From the NCBI GenBank assembly GCA_937989795.1, contig CALKBB010000308.1, positions 1 through 30,495 on the forward strand: a DNA stretch of 30,495 nucleotides. Direction: 5' to 3'. This document shows positions 16,508-24,596 of this stretch, one piece after another. Below the pieces are notes generated by a model. It saw nothing but the letters and a program-made list of their open reading frames with translations, did not search any database and was not told the DNA's origin. The translations under genes were made by a program, and so were the position numbers. Origin of the DNA: an uncultured Collinsella sp. (lineage in GTDB: Bacteria > Actinomycetota > Coriobacteriia > Coriobacteriales > Coriobacteriaceae). Numbering within the stretch: position 1 is the first letter of the stretch; every line of letters begins with the position of its first letter.

Positions 16508-16545
16508 AACGGCCGGCCGCACATACATCCGTGCGACCGGCCGTT
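16508..16545 (-). terminator. Terminator downstream of asp23
   Basis: AACGGCCGGCCGCAC (16508-16522) pairs with GTGCGACCGGCCGTT (16531-16545) with one mismatch and an 8-base loop. On the minus strand it is followed by ATTTGT. It lies about 55 bases after the asp23 stop, beyond the dispersed palindrome at 16557-16600, so the transcript would pass two hairpins. Confidence 0.65.
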
Positions 16546-16556
16546 TGACGTTTTCG

Positions 16557-16600
16557 CAGATAAAACCTGCCAAAATAAACCTGTCCCTTTTTGGCAGGTT
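16557..16600 (-). repeat. Dispersed 44-bp palindromic repeat, copy 1
   Basis: AACCTGCCAAAA-type arms flank a core that reads GGGACAGG on the minus strand. The 44 bases 16557-16600 are identical to the reverse complement of 21430-21473. The right end reaches into the asp23 stop codon (16599-16601). On the minus strand TTTTAT follows the second arm, so this copy could act as an intrinsic terminator for asp23. Confidence 0.9.
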
Positions 16601-17120
16601 ACTCGTGCTGGTTGGTGCGGTGCTCGTACTCCTCGGGGGTGATGACATCCTCGATACGCAGGTTGACTCCTGCCACCTCAAGGCCGGTCATCGCGGCAAG
16701 ACGCTCGGTCACGCGCGCCTTAACGTCGTCGAAAATCGCGGGCGCATAGGCGCCGTACTCGATAATGACGGAAATGTTGACGACCACGCGGTTGTCATCG
16801 GTGACCTCGACCGTCACGCCCTTGGTCAGGTTCTCGGCACCAAACTGCTCCTGTACAAAGTGCATGAGGTTGCCCTTCATGCCCAGGACGTGCGGCACCT
16901 CACGGGTGGCCATGGCGACGATCTTCTCGATCACACCGTTGGAATAGGTCAGCGAGTCCTCGGACTCGTCTGTTTCCTCATCGTCCTCGTCCGCATCGTC
17001 GGCGGGTTCGGCCTCGACGAGCGCCTCGTCCTCGAGCGTTACGTCCTCGGCCTCGGCAGCGACGGTCTCGTCCGCCTCGAGCTCGGTATCGGCCACATCG
17101 ACCTTCGTGTTAAAAGCCAT
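16599..17120 (-). CDS. Asp23/Gls24 family envelope stress protein
   Basis: A 173-residue alkaline-shock/envelope-stress protein. Residues 1-57 are strikingly acidic (Glu/Asp runs) and probably disordered. The Asp23 domain follows (about 58-165): YSNGVIEKIVAMATREV, GVTVEV, VVNISVIIEYG and VTERLAAMTGL, a pattern typical of the family. Asp23 forms a membrane-proximal network held by AmaP. ATG at 17120 with AAGGAGG upstream. It is the last gene after amaP and a DUF2273 gene. Its stop codon touches a dispersed palindrome. Confidence 0.92.
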   Translation of the reverse strand: MAFNTKVDVADTELEADETVAAEAEDVTLEDEALVEAEPADDADEDDEETDESEDSLTYSNGVIEKIVAMATREVPHVLGMKGNLMHFVQEQFGAENLTKGVTVEVTDDNRVVVNISVIIEYGAYAPAIFDDVKARVTERLAAMTGLEVAGVNLRIEDVITPEEYEHRTNQHE

Positions 17121-17164
17121 GGTTCCTCCTTATGCCCACCGCACACGCGGCGGTCGAATACATG

Positions 17165-17542
17165 CTAGCGACCGCTAAACAGACGGCCGAAGAAGTTAAC
17201 GATCCCGTTCTCGCCGTCGCGGATCTGGCCAATCACGGCGCCGATCAGCACAAAGAAAGCAATGACGAGCGTATCCCACAGGCCGAGCGTGAGCACCAGC
17301 ACGGCGAGCACAAAACCAGCGACGGCTCCAAGCGTGGTGTTGGGATGACGGACGGCATAGCTCCAGATGGCTGCCCCCGTACCCTTGATGAGACCCATGG
17401 CCTCATCAAAATCATCGGCGACCGCGTCATGCGACTCGGCGCCCTCTACCTTGGGATCGACGACCTCGCCTGCCGGCGCAGCGCTCTGATCGATGGTCAG
17501 GCGCGGAGTGCGAACGGTCTTGTCTTGATTGGTATCACTCAC
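17165..17542 (-). CDS. DUF2273 family small membrane protein
   Basis: About 125 residues. The N-terminal half is soluble and acidic; the C-terminal half has two hydrophobic segments (about 70-88 and 90-105), with HPNTTLGAVAGFVLAVL, a DUF2273-like pattern often found beside Asp23. The start is GTG at 17542 with GGAGG six bases upstream; the eight bases GTGAGTGA overlap the end of the upstream amaP gene. Longer in-frame translations upstream run inside amaP in another frame and are not real. Role: probable partner of AmaP and Asp23 at the membrane. Confidence 0.85.
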   Translation of the reverse strand: MSDTNQDKTVRTPRLTIDQSAAPAGEVVDPKVEGAESHDAVADDFDEAMGLIKGTGAAIWSYAVRHPNTTLGAVAGFVLAVLVLTLGLWDTLVIAFFVLIGAVIGQIRDGENGIVNFFGRLFSGR

Positions 17543-18080
17543 CGGAAACCTCCACGGTCTGGACGGTAGTCTTGGACGGCAAAAAACGAACGCGTGCGAT
17601 CGTGCCCGGCGTACCGAGCATGGTGTCGCAGGCCTCCTCGATACGCTGCTGCATCGCGGTGGCAAGGGAAGCCATGTCCCGGTCGTCGAGCGCGATGGCG
17701 TCGACCTTAAAACGGACGCGCGATTCGTCGGAGCCCTGCACGCGCGCCTCGACATGCTCGACCATCACGCGGTCGTCGCGCTCTGCCGCGGTGCGGGCGC
17801 ACGAGGAGAGGGCCGCGAGCGTGACCTCGATATTACGCTCCCCCGCCGGATGCACGCAGGACGGCTCGCGACGAGCAAACACCAGGCGGAAGAAACCCAC
17901 GAGCACGCCGAGCGCCACGACGCCGCCGCACGCCGTAACAACGATGCGAGGCAGCGGATCGCGCATCAGCAGCATAAAGCGATAGGCATATGGCCCCCAA
18001 AACTGGCAGACCAACGTACCCAGCGCCACGACGGCGGCGGCAAGATACACGATCGCCAGGGCTCGTTTGAGCACGCGCAT
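17535..18080 (-). CDS. amaP: Alkaline shock response membrane anchor protein AmaP
   Basis: A 181-residue membrane anchor that recruits Asp23. Two transmembrane segments (about 8-27 and 45-66) form an N-terminal hairpin; the rest is a cytoplasmic domain related to Asp23 folds, with VRFKVDAIALDDRD and a C-terminal strand rich in Val/Thr. ATG at 18080 with AAGGGAG six bases upstream. It is the first gene of amaP-DUF2273-asp23, with the next gene overlapping it by eight bases. A TATAAT box lies about 50 bp upstream, at 18131-18136. Confidence 0.82.
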   Translation of the reverse strand: MRVLKRALAIVYLAAAVVALGTLVCQFWGPYAYRFMLLMRDPLPRIVVTACGGVVALGVLVGFFRLVFARREPSCVHPAGERNIEVTLAALSSCARTAAERDDRVMVEHVEARVQGSDESRVRFKVDAIALDDRDMASLATAMQQRIEEACDTMLGTPGTIARVRFLPSKTTVQTVEVSGE

Positions 18081-18130
18081 GCGGCGCTCCCTTCAAATCT
18101 CGATCCACAGAATGCAAAACGATTCGCATC

Positions 18131-18177
18131 ATTATAAAAGAGCCGGGTCCGGTGCCTCATGCACGCGGATCCGGCTC
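18131..18177 (-). terminator. yebC terminator overlapping the amaP -10 box
   Basis: Arms 18140-18151 (GAGCCGGGTCCG) and 18166-18177 (CGGATCCGGCTC) pair with one C-A mismatch around a 14-base loop, 69 bases beyond the yebC stop. On the minus strand TTTTAT follows the stem, as in an intrinsic terminator. The same bases contain TATAAT (18131-18136), a perfect -10 box for amaP, although a matching -35 is not clear. Confidence 0.7.
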
Positions 18178-18246
18178 ATCTATTCCACGAGGCTTGCATG
18201 CTCGCTTCATTATGCCCAGATATGCACGGCTCAATCCGTGCGGGCG

Positions 18247-19053
18247 CTACTCCTCCTCGAGGGCAGCGATGACCTCGTCGGTCATGTCCATGGTGCTGTA
18301 GACGTCCTGGACGTCGTCGAGCTCCTCAAGACGGTCGATGAGGCGCTGAACCTTCTTGGCGTCGGCGCCGGAGACCTCGGTCGGGGTGGTCGGGACCATG
18401 GTGGTCTCGGAGCCCTTGACCTGGACGCCCTGCTCCTCGAGTGCCTTGGAGACAGCCATGACGTCGTTGGCGGCGGTCCAGACGATCCACTCCTCACCGG
18501 CGTCCTCGTAGTCCTCGCCACCGGCCTCGGCGATCGCCATCATAAACTCATCCTCGTCACCGGCAGCACCGTTGGCGATCATGGTCTCCTTCTTGGCGTT
18601 CTCGTCCAGGATCTCCTTGGCGACGACGATCTGGCCCTTGCGCTCAAACTGGAAGGCGACGGAGCCGGAGGTGCCCAGGTTGCCACCAGCGTGGGAGAAG
18701 GCGGAACGGACGTCGGCGGCAGTGCGGTTGCGGTTGTCGGTCAGGCAGTCGACGTAGACGGCAACACCGGCGGGACCGTAGCCCTCGTACACGATGTTCT
18801 CGTAGACGGCGGCGTCGGCACCCGAACCAAAGGCCTTATCGATAGCGGACTTGATCTTGTCCTTAGGCATGGACTGAGCCTTAGCCTTGGCAACGGCAGC
18901 GGCGAGGCTGGCGTTGTTCTCGGGCAGCGGGTCACCGCCGAGACGGGCAGCAACGGTGATGTTGCGGCTGAGCTTGGAGAAGAGGGCGGAACGCTTGGCG
19001 TCCTGCGCGCCCTTACGATGCTTGGTTGTGGCCCACTTAGAGTGTCCGGACAT
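18247..19053 (-). CDS. yebC: YebC/PmpR family regulator (translation or transcription)
   Basis: A cytoplasmic protein of the YebC/TACO1 family, described as DNA-binding regulators and, more recently, as helping ribosomes through proline stretches. The 268 residues start with HSKWATTKHRKGAQDAKR (4-21), the family signature, followed by MPKDKI and YEGYGPAGVAVYV. It is about 20 residues longer than usual, with extra acidic Asp-Glu-rich insertions near 185-195 and at the C-terminus. ATG at 19053 with a modest GGAGAC upstream. A terminator follows. Confidence 0.96.
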   Translation of the reverse strand: MSGHSKWATTKHRKGAQDAKRSALFSKLSRNITVAARLGGDPLPENNASLAAAVAKAKAQSMPKDKIKSAIDKAFGSGADAAVYENIVYEGYGPAGVAVYVDCLTDNRNRTAADVRSAFSHAGGNLGTSGSVAFQFERKGQIVVAKEILDENAKKETMIANGAAGDEDEFMMAIAEAGGEDYEDAGEEWIVWTAANDVMAVSKALEEQGVQVKGSETTMVPTTPTEVSGADAKKVQRLIDRLEELDDVQDVYSTMDMTDEVIAALEEE

Positions 19054-19224
19054 ACGTGTCTCCTATCGGTTTCGACCTAAAGCCCAGCGCGAATGCTCGG
19101 GCAATATAAACAAACGTCGTTATGATATACCTACCGGCCTGCAAGATAAACCCCAAAATGAAGGCGTCGTGATGATGCAGCCCCTTGGCACAAAGCAGCC
19201 TGACCCCAATGCGCCAATCTTTGG

Positions 19225-21408
19225 TTAGGTCCACAGGCGGTCGCTGCGGGTGATCGTGGCGCCGATGGCGAAAGGCATGCATGCAATGACCGGGTACAGG
19301 TAGCGCATGTAGGTCGACCCGTTACATGGACCAATCAGGCACACAGCGAGCACACCCAGTAGCGGTATCCAGATGGCCAGCGCGCGCCACGAATGGCGGC
19401 GCAACAGGTAGACCACCACGGCGATCATGATCCACACGTAGGTGGCCGAGCTCATGGTGAGCGAGATAAACGGAATGCGCTGCACCGCCACGCGGTACAG
19501 GTTAATCAGGTGGTCGCACCGGCGCACGGCTTTGCTATCGACCGGATGGAAGTCAAAGTACTTGAGGTTATCGGGCTTCGCCATAATCTCGGCACTGCGC
19601 GCCGTGCTGTAGACCCACGCATCGCGGGCACTCGGATAAAAGTAGCCGTAGTAGTTATTGATGAGCGCCGAGATATAGCACTCGGGGTCCTTTTTGAACA
19701 TCTGGGCCCACACCTTTAAATAGGCCTTGATGTCCTCCTGCGAGGCGTACTCATTGAAGCAGTTTTTGACGGCATCCGATTTGTCGGGGTTGTAACGGCG
19801 GCCCAGATTCTCGTACTTGAGCACACGGTCGATCACGGCACGCTCTTCGTCGGTCACCGAACCGTCGCAAGGAGCCTCCACGATGGTGCCGTCCTCCTTA
19901 ACCGTGGGGTTGACGCCCGAGTTGAGGCCGTCGTGCTTTTGGACGAAGCGCGCCGTCTGCTGAAACGGAATCGAGAGGATCTCGCGCTTGGAGCCCGGCG
20001 TGATATCGTGCGCCGGCATAAAGACCTTGGTGAAATACATGTTGGAGACAAGGCAGAGCGCAAGCACTGCGAGCACGCCGACCCAGCGGAAGCGTGGCGT
20101 GGCGTACGAGGGCGTGACGCCAGACTGTTTGGCCACGCGACGGGCCACATGCGCGTCCCAAGCGCAAAACGCCGCCGCAATCACGCAGGCCGCCAACGGA
20201 AACACCAGGCCGCCGTTGCGCAGAAACGTGGAACCCATGGCGCCCATAGCGAGCAGCAGCCAGTCATGGCGCACAAAGAGCACGGGCCTCTGTTCGCCCG
20301 CACGCTCGGCATTGGCATCGCGACGGGGCAGGCCGCATGCCACAAGCTTCACGGTCTGCACCAACAGCACCAAAAACGCGTCGGCAAACAGCACATCTTT
20401 GGTAAGCAGGGCCGCGTAGTTGGAGAACATGGGCATAAACACAAAGAACAGCAAGATCACGCCGCGGACCGGCAGGCTCACGCCTAGCTTGCGCAGCGAC
20501 GATATGGAATAGGCCATGCAGGCGGCCGTGATGACAAATTGGGCACAGGTGTAGATGGCAAGGCCCGCATTGGCGCTATTGAACAGCGAAAGCCCCAGTT
20601 GCACGCATGAGCCGATGATGGCCGTGTGCACCACCGGATGATGGCCGTTGAGCAGCACGTTGGGGTTAAGCAGGCGCAGGTAATCGCTCGTGCCGTTGGG
20701 GTAGTTGAACCATTGGCGGATCTGCGCGCCCGTATCTCCCATAAAGAGGCCGGGCAGCGAGGCGATAAGCGTGGGCGCCCAGGCAATCATGAGCACAAGA
20801 AACGGCCCGACAAAGGGATGGACCGAGAGCACGGCGTGAGTCACACGCCATACGCGGCCAAAGTGCGCTTCGGAAAACGGGATGCGTCGGGAGCTCAACC
20901 AATCCAGGCACTCAAAAGCCAGATAGAACGCCACGATCGCTAGGAGCATCCAGCCCGCGCCGCCAATCCAGGCGCAGATAACGCGTGCCTTGTCGCCCAG
21001 CACAATCTCTGCCGAATCGGTAAGGTCGTAGCTACGGCCGAACACCATGCAAACGGCAAAGAACAGCGATGGCAGCACGACCGACGGGCGCCAAGCGTCA
21101 CCGCGGCCAAAGAATACGTAGCGAAACGGCAGCGTAAGCAGACAGGCAAGCGCAAGCAGCATGACCGCGTCGGTATGGCCGGCAAACGAGAGGAGCACCT
21201 CGTAGCACACGTACAGCATGCCCGAGGCTTTGGGGTCAATTGCCAAGACTGCGTTGCTCGACACCGGGGCGGGATCGATGGAAAACGCCGTGGTCGCCAA
21301 CAGCGCGAGCAAAAATGCGATGAGCGTCTGCTTGGCGGGATAGCGCTTAAACCAAACGATGCGGGCGGCGTCGCGCGCAGCCGTTGCGGAGAGGTCGGAA
21401 TCCTTCAC
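19225..21408 (-). CDS. DUF6020-like polytopic membrane protein (possible GT-C type)
   Basis: A 727-residue protein with a dozen or so hydrophobic segments between about residues 27-430 and again near 645-715, and a large soluble part at about 480-640. The general look resembles GT-C glycosyltransferase-like proteins, and I recall DUF6020 as the matching family, but no catalytic motif is certain. No function is assigned. The start is GTG at 21408 with AAAGG about 11 bases upstream; no later methionine is plausible because the first helix would be lost. It lies 171 bp upstream of yebC. A dispersed palindrome (21430-21473) lies directly before it. Confidence 0.75.
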   Translation of the reverse strand: MKDSDLSATAARDAARIVWFKRYPAKQTLIAFLLALLATTAFSIDPAPVSSNAVLAIDPKASGMLYVCYEVLLSFAGHTDAVMLLALACLLTLPFRYVFFGRGDAWRPSVVLPSLFFAVCMVFGRSYDLTDSAEIVLGDKARVICAWIGGAGWMLLAIVAFYLAFECLDWLSSRRIPFSEAHFGRVWRVTHAVLSVHPFVGPFLVLMIAWAPTLIASLPGLFMGDTGAQIRQWFNYPNGTSDYLRLLNPNVLLNGHHPVVHTAIIGSCVQLGLSLFNSANAGLAIYTCAQFVITAACMAYSISSLRKLGVSLPVRGVILLFFVFMPMFSNYAALLTKDVLFADAFLVLLVQTVKLVACGLPRRDANAERAGEQRPVLFVRHDWLLLAMGAMGSTFLRNGGLVFPLAACVIAAAFCAWDAHVARRVAKQSGVTPSYATPRFRWVGVLAVLALCLVSNMYFTKVFMPAHDITPGSKREILSIPFQQTARFVQKHDGLNSGVNPTVKEDGTIVEAPCDGSVTDEERAVIDRVLKYENLGRRYNPDKSDAVKNCFNEYASQEDIKAYLKVWAQMFKKDPECYISALINNYYGYFYPSARDAWVYSTARSAEIMAKPDNLKYFDFHPVDSKAVRRCDHLINLYRVAVQRIPFISLTMSSATYVWIMIAVVVYLLRRHSWRALAIWIPLLGVLAVCLIGPCNGSTYMRYLYPVIACMPFAIGATITRSDRLWT

Positions 21409-21429
21409 AGTCCGAATAGCCTTTCTAGA

Positions 21430-21473
21430 AACCTGCCAAAAAGGGACAGGTTTATTTTGGCAGGTTTTATCTG
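21430..21473 (+). repeat. Dispersed 44-bp palindromic repeat, copy 2
   Basis: Identical, in inverted orientation, to 16557-16600. Here the side followed by TTTTAT faces the plus strand, where no gene ends, so in this position it does not have terminator polarity for the neighbouring genes. It lies 22 bp upstream of the GTG start at 21408. Confidence 0.9.
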
Positions 21474-21510
21474 GGGAAACGTTACGGTTCTGTCATCGTT
21501 GCCCGGCAAA

Positions 21511-21544
21511 ACCACCACAAAGGTGCCTGTCCCCCTTGTGGTGG
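21511..21544. repeat. Palindrome with GGGACAGG core after lgt
   Basis: CCACCACAA (21512-21520) pairs with TTGTGGTGG (21536-21544). Between them the minus strand reads GGGGGACAGGCACC, the same core as in the 44-bp repeat though the arms differ completely. It begins 10 bases beyond the lgt stop, and TTTT follows on the minus strand. Confidence 0.8.
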
Positions 21545-21554
21545 CATGTGGTGG

Positions 21555-22376
21555 CTAGGCGTCGAGGTAGATGCGCTGGGGGCGATTGCGGTGGAGGGCA
21601 AAGATGACAAGCGCCAGGCCCGCAATCACGAGTGGCAGACTCAACAGCTGACCCATGGTGATGACGCCGCCCAGCAGATAGCCCAGCTGGGCATCGGGCA
21701 CGCGCACAAACTCAATGAGGAAGCGGACGATGCCGTAACCCATCACAAACACGCCCATAAACGTGCCCTGGGGCAGCAGCGGTTTTTTGCGGCTGAGCAC
21801 CTGCAAGATGCAAAAGAGCACAATGCCCTCTAGGAATGCCTCGTAGAGCTGGGAGGGATGGCGCGGCATATCGCCCGCGGCGCCGCCGAAGATCACGCCC
21901 CAGGGCAAATCGGTCGGCTTGCCCCACAGCTCGCCGTTGACAAAGTTGGCGCAGCGCCCCAGGCACAGGGCCAGCGGAGCACCGATGACCGCGAGGTCTG
22001 CCAAAGTCCACGCATCGAGCTTGTACATGCGGCACACGAGCACGCCGCCGATGATGCCGCCCACCAGGCCGCCATGGAAACTCATGCCGCCCTCGTTGGT
22101 GGCAAAGATCTCGAGCGGATGCGCCCAGTAGTAGCCGTCGCCGTAAAAGACGACGTAGAACAGGCGGGCGCCAATGATAAGGCCAAAGACCACACCGACC
22201 ACGACGCTCGTCAGGTCGTCGACCGTAATGTCGAAACCCCAGCGACGCTGCGTGCGATACATGACGACCGCCGTGAGCAGAGCGCCGACCACGTAGGCCA
22301 AGCCGTACCAGTAGATGGTGATGGGCCCCGCCGAAATCGCGACGGGATCAAGCATATGGTAGAAGTCGTTGAGCAT
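21555..22376 (-). CDS. lgt: Prolipoprotein diacylglyceryl transferase
   Basis: Integral membrane enzyme that moves a diacylglyceryl group from phosphatidylglycerol to the lipobox cysteine of prolipoproteins. The 273 residues have about seven hydrophobic segments. Key sites: His101 in GGMSFHGG and the signature LGRCANFVNGELWG (139-152) with Arg141 and Glu149. ATG at 22376 with AGGGG six bases upstream. The lipoprotein-type signal of the sulfotransferase at 29435 would be a substrate. A palindrome follows the stop; a hairpin separates it from the NifU-like gene. Confidence 0.97.
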   Translation of the reverse strand: MLNDFYHMLDPVAISAGPITIYWYGLAYVVGALLTAVVMYRTQRRWGFDITVDDLTSVVVGVVFGLIIGARLFYVVFYGDGYYWAHPLEIFATNEGGMSFHGGLVGGIIGGVLVCRMYKLDAWTLADLAVIGAPLALCLGRCANFVNGELWGKPTDLPWGVIFGGAAGDMPRHPSQLYEAFLEGIVLFCILQVLSRKKPLLPQGTFMGVFVMGYGIVRFLIEFVRVPDAQLGYLLGGVITMGQLLSLPLVIAGLALVIFALHRNRPQRIYLDA

Positions 22377-22400
22377 ATCGGTCCCCTGCTCCCTACATAC

Positions 22401-22439
22401 AAATGCGGCCGCGGGCCTTACGCTCGCAGCCGCATATTT
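22401..22439 (-). terminator. Hairpin between the NifU-like gene and lgt
   Basis: AAATGCGGC (22401-22409) pairs with GCCGCATATTT (22429-22439, two bases bulged) around a GC-rich 19-base loop, 45 bases after the NifU-like stop. TTTG follows on the minus strand. Probably a weak terminator, leaving lgt with its own or read-through transcription. Confidence 0.45.
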
Positions 22440-22484
22440 GGGCGTAACGTCTATGCGGAGCGTACCGTCCGCAGCTTTCGCATC

Positions 22485-22763
22485 TTAGAACGGCGCATAC
22501 TCGTCGTACAGGTCCTCGGTCTCGCCGGAGGCATTGACCTGCTCGACACGGGTAACGCCGGGTACGTGCTCCTTGAGGATACGCTCGATACCCATGGACA
22601 GGGTCAGTGCGCTCATAGGGCAGCCGGCGCAGGCACCCTGAAGCTCAAGCTGGACGACGCCCTCGTCGTCGACGCCCACATACTCCATATCGCCGCCGTC
22701 AGCCTGCAGGTTGGGGCGGATCTCCTCAAGAACCTTCTTAAGCAGCTCTTCGTTAACAGCCAC
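22485..22763 (-). CDS. NifU-like C-terminal domain Fe-S scaffold protein
   Basis: A 92-residue protein made only of the NifU C-terminal (Nfu) domain, which carries or transfers a [4Fe-4S] cluster. The motif GACAGCPMS with Cys45 and Cys48 is the cluster-binding CxxC, and PNLQADGGDMEYV near residue 18 is typical. The start is GTG at 22763 with AAAGGAG five bases upstream. It stands between dCMP deaminase and lgt, not in an obvious Fe-S gene cluster. Confidence 0.93.
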   Translation of the reverse strand: MAVNEELLKKVLEEIRPNLQADGGDMEYVGVDDEGVVQLELQGACAGCPMSALTLSMGIERILKEHVPGVTRVEQVNASGETEDLYDEYAPF

Positions 22764-22940
22764 AGGGGCTCCTTTCTCACAATTACGCGGGCGCGCCCGC
22801 GGACAGAAGCTATGTTACTACAGCCATGTACCCGCTCACGAGCCGTCCATGCGCGCGGACACGACTTTCACGAGCAGTCAATTTGGGACGGGGCTTTTTT
22901 AGCTGCTTTTGCCGACGCCCGGCGCTAGCACACGCTGCCG

Positions 22941-23465
22941 CTACTGCTGAGTTTGTTCCCCGGTGCCGATGTGGACATCGACGATGACCTGGCGGTAGCT
23001 GATGCCGCAGGAGTCGAGAATGCGGCGACTGATGCGGCCGTCGTCGGTGTCGGCGTACTTATTGTCCAGGTAGACAACCTCGCCCACGCCCACCTGCGCC
23101 AGGATCTTGGCGCAGTCATGGCACGGGAACAGCGTGACGTAGACCGTGGAACCCTCAAGGTCTTTGAGCGAGCCGCGGTAGTTGAGCACGGCGTTGGCCT
23201 CGGCATGGACTACGTAGTTGTGCTTGTCCTGTAGCGGGTCATCGCTCGTGCCCCACGGGAAAAAGTCGTCGTTGAGTGCCGAGGGCGTACCGTTGTAGCC
23301 CACCGAAAGGATGCGGTGGTTGGTGCTGGCGATGCACGCGCCTACCTGCGTATTGGGATCCTTGCTGCGGCGCTGCGCGGCGATGGCTACGCTCATAAAG
23401 AACTCGTCCCAGCTAATAACGTCGCGGCGCTTGCCCGACGTGGTTTGATGAAGATCGTCCGACAT
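22941..23465 (-). CDS. dCMP deaminase (ComEB-like)
   Basis: Zinc enzyme turning dCMP to dUMP, feeding thymidylate synthesis, in the cytoplasm. The 174 residues contain VVHAEANAV with zinc ligand His88 and catalytic Glu90, and FPCHDCAK with zinc ligands Cys115 and Cys118; NGTPSALND near residue 58 is typical of dCMP deaminases. I chose ATG 23465 (MSDDLHQ) because GGAGG sits eight bases upstream, instead of the ATG 12 codons earlier. Followed by about 175 bp without a recognised gene. Confidence 0.94.
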   Translation of the reverse strand: MSDDLHQTTSGKRRDVISWDEFFMSVAIAAQRRSKDPNTQVGACIASTNHRILSVGYNGTPSALNDDFFPWGTSDDPLQDKHNYVVHAEANAVLNYRGSLKDLEGSTVYVTLFPCHDCAKILAQVGVGEVVYLDNKYADTDDGRISRRILDSCGISYRQVIVDVHIGTGEQTQQ

Positions 23466-23552
23466 GGCAGACACCTCCGAAATCGCAATAGTTTGACCCA
23501 TTGTAGCAGGTGAAAGGTGGGGTTGTTTCCTCTCCCGCCGACGTCCTCGGCT

Positions 23553-24404
23553 TTATGCGCGACGAGGCTTTTGGTTGATGCGGTACAGCTCGGCGAGACC
23601 CCGCAGCGTCAGTGCGTCGTCTACCGTCAGGCTGTGGCCGACCAACGCAGCGAGCGCCTCGGCATCGTCGCCGGTAATGACGATGGGCACGTTGCCTTCC
23701 CCCGCGGCCTTGGTCGCGCGCATCTCGGCGAGCACCATGTCGAGCATGCCGTCGATGCGGGCTACCTCGCCCAAGACCACGCCCGAGCGCATGGCCTCGC
23801 GCGTGTTGCGGCCGATCACATGCGTGGGCGCCGAAGGCTCGACCTGCGGCAGACGCGCCGCAGCGGCCGAAAGCGAGCGGGCGCCAAGTGCCAGACCCGG
23901 CGCGATGACGCCGCCGACAAAGGTTCCGCGCGCATCGATGACCTCGATATTGGTCGTAGTGCCCAGGTCGATCACGATGCACGGCGAGCCGTAGACGGCG
24001 CGGGCAGCCACGGCGTCGGCGATGCGGTCGGGGCCGATCTCGGCCGGGTCGTCGTAGTGCACGGGCATGCCGGTCTTGAGGCCCGGCCCCACGGTGAGCA
24101 CGCGCCCCGTGCAGGTGCGGGAAAGCGCCGCCTTCCACGGGCGCTCGAGCGCGGGGACCACACAGCTCAGTACAGCAGCCGCGGGCACAAGCGCACCCGG
24201 CATGCCCGCATCGATTGCCAGCGCGCCCATGACCTGCACGAGCCTCATGCGCGCCTCGTCGGCCGTGATGCTCGACGGCGTCGTGATCTCGCACGTCGCA
24301 AGCGGGCATTCCTGCGCCGCGGCCGAATCCTCGGCAAACAGGCCAAAGCGAATGAATGTGTTGCCCACATCGACCGTCAATATATATGCGCACCCATTAA
24401 GCAT
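23553..24404 (-). CDS. coaX: Type III pantothenate kinase
   Basis: Phosphorylates pantothenate, the first step of coenzyme A synthesis; type III enzymes are not feedback-inhibited by CoA. The 283 residues show the ASKHA phosphate loop VDVGNT (11-16), GPGLKTGMP, DRIADAVAA, the metal/phosphate site VIDLGTTTNIEV and GGVIAPGL. ATG 24404 has AAAGGAG eight bases upstream, which fixes the start; an earlier in-frame ATG lacks this. It is slightly longer than the common 255-260. It is divergent from the OPT transporter gene. Confidence 0.95.
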   Translation of the reverse strand: MLNGCAYILTVDVGNTFIRFGLFAEDSAAAQECPLATCEITTPSSITADEARMRLVQVMGALAIDAGMPGALVPAAAVLSCVVPALERPWKAALSRTCTGRVLTVGPGLKTGMPVHYDDPAEIGPDRIADAVAARAVYGSPCIVIDLGTTTNIEVIDARGTFVGGVIAPGLALGARSLSAAAARLPQVEPSAPTHVIGRNTREAMRSGVVLGEVARIDGMLDMVLAEMRATKAAGEGNVPIVITGDDAEALAALVGHSLTVDDALTLRGLAELYRINQKPRRA

Positions 24405-24543
24405 CGTCGGCGCTCCTTTCGTCTGCCCAGCAGTATATCGCCTACCTAAACCAGTCATCCCAAAATGACTAGCTTACGGCTATACTGGTGCGCGGTCGCG
24501 CGCGAGCTCACGCGGCGGCCCTTGGTAACCCGACTTCCCGCGC

Positions 24544-24582
24544 CGTATCCGTAGCGGCGCTCCCGGGGGAAGCGGATATACG
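24544..24582 (+). promoter_or_regulatory. Leader hairpin next to the OPT ribosome binding site
   Basis: CGTATCCG (24544-24551) pairs with CGGATATACG (24573-24582, two bases bulged), enclosing a GC-rich loop. It ends one base before AAAGGAG (24584-24590). A possible -10 box TATACT lies at 24481-24486, giving a leader of about 100 nt. Position suggests an effect on translation, but no known riboswitch class was recognised. Confidence 0.35.
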
Positions 24583-24596
24583 CAAAGGAGTTTTAT

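Noticed and set aside
18067..19080. 337-codon plus-strand open frame opposite yebC
   Set aside because: Low-complexity Gly/Leu/Val/Asp product, shadow of yebC.
19160..19228. 18-codon plus-strand frame (MMQPLGTKQP...) with GAAGG upstream, between yebC and the DUF6020 gene
   Set aside because: Too short, antisense to the 3' end of the DUF6020 gene, no promoter or homologue recognisable; left as a possibility only.
22764..22940. Possible small gene or RNA between dCMP deaminase and the NifU-like gene
   Set aside because: No ribosome binding site with a plausible frame and no stable stem besides a weak GCCG repeat; nothing supportable.
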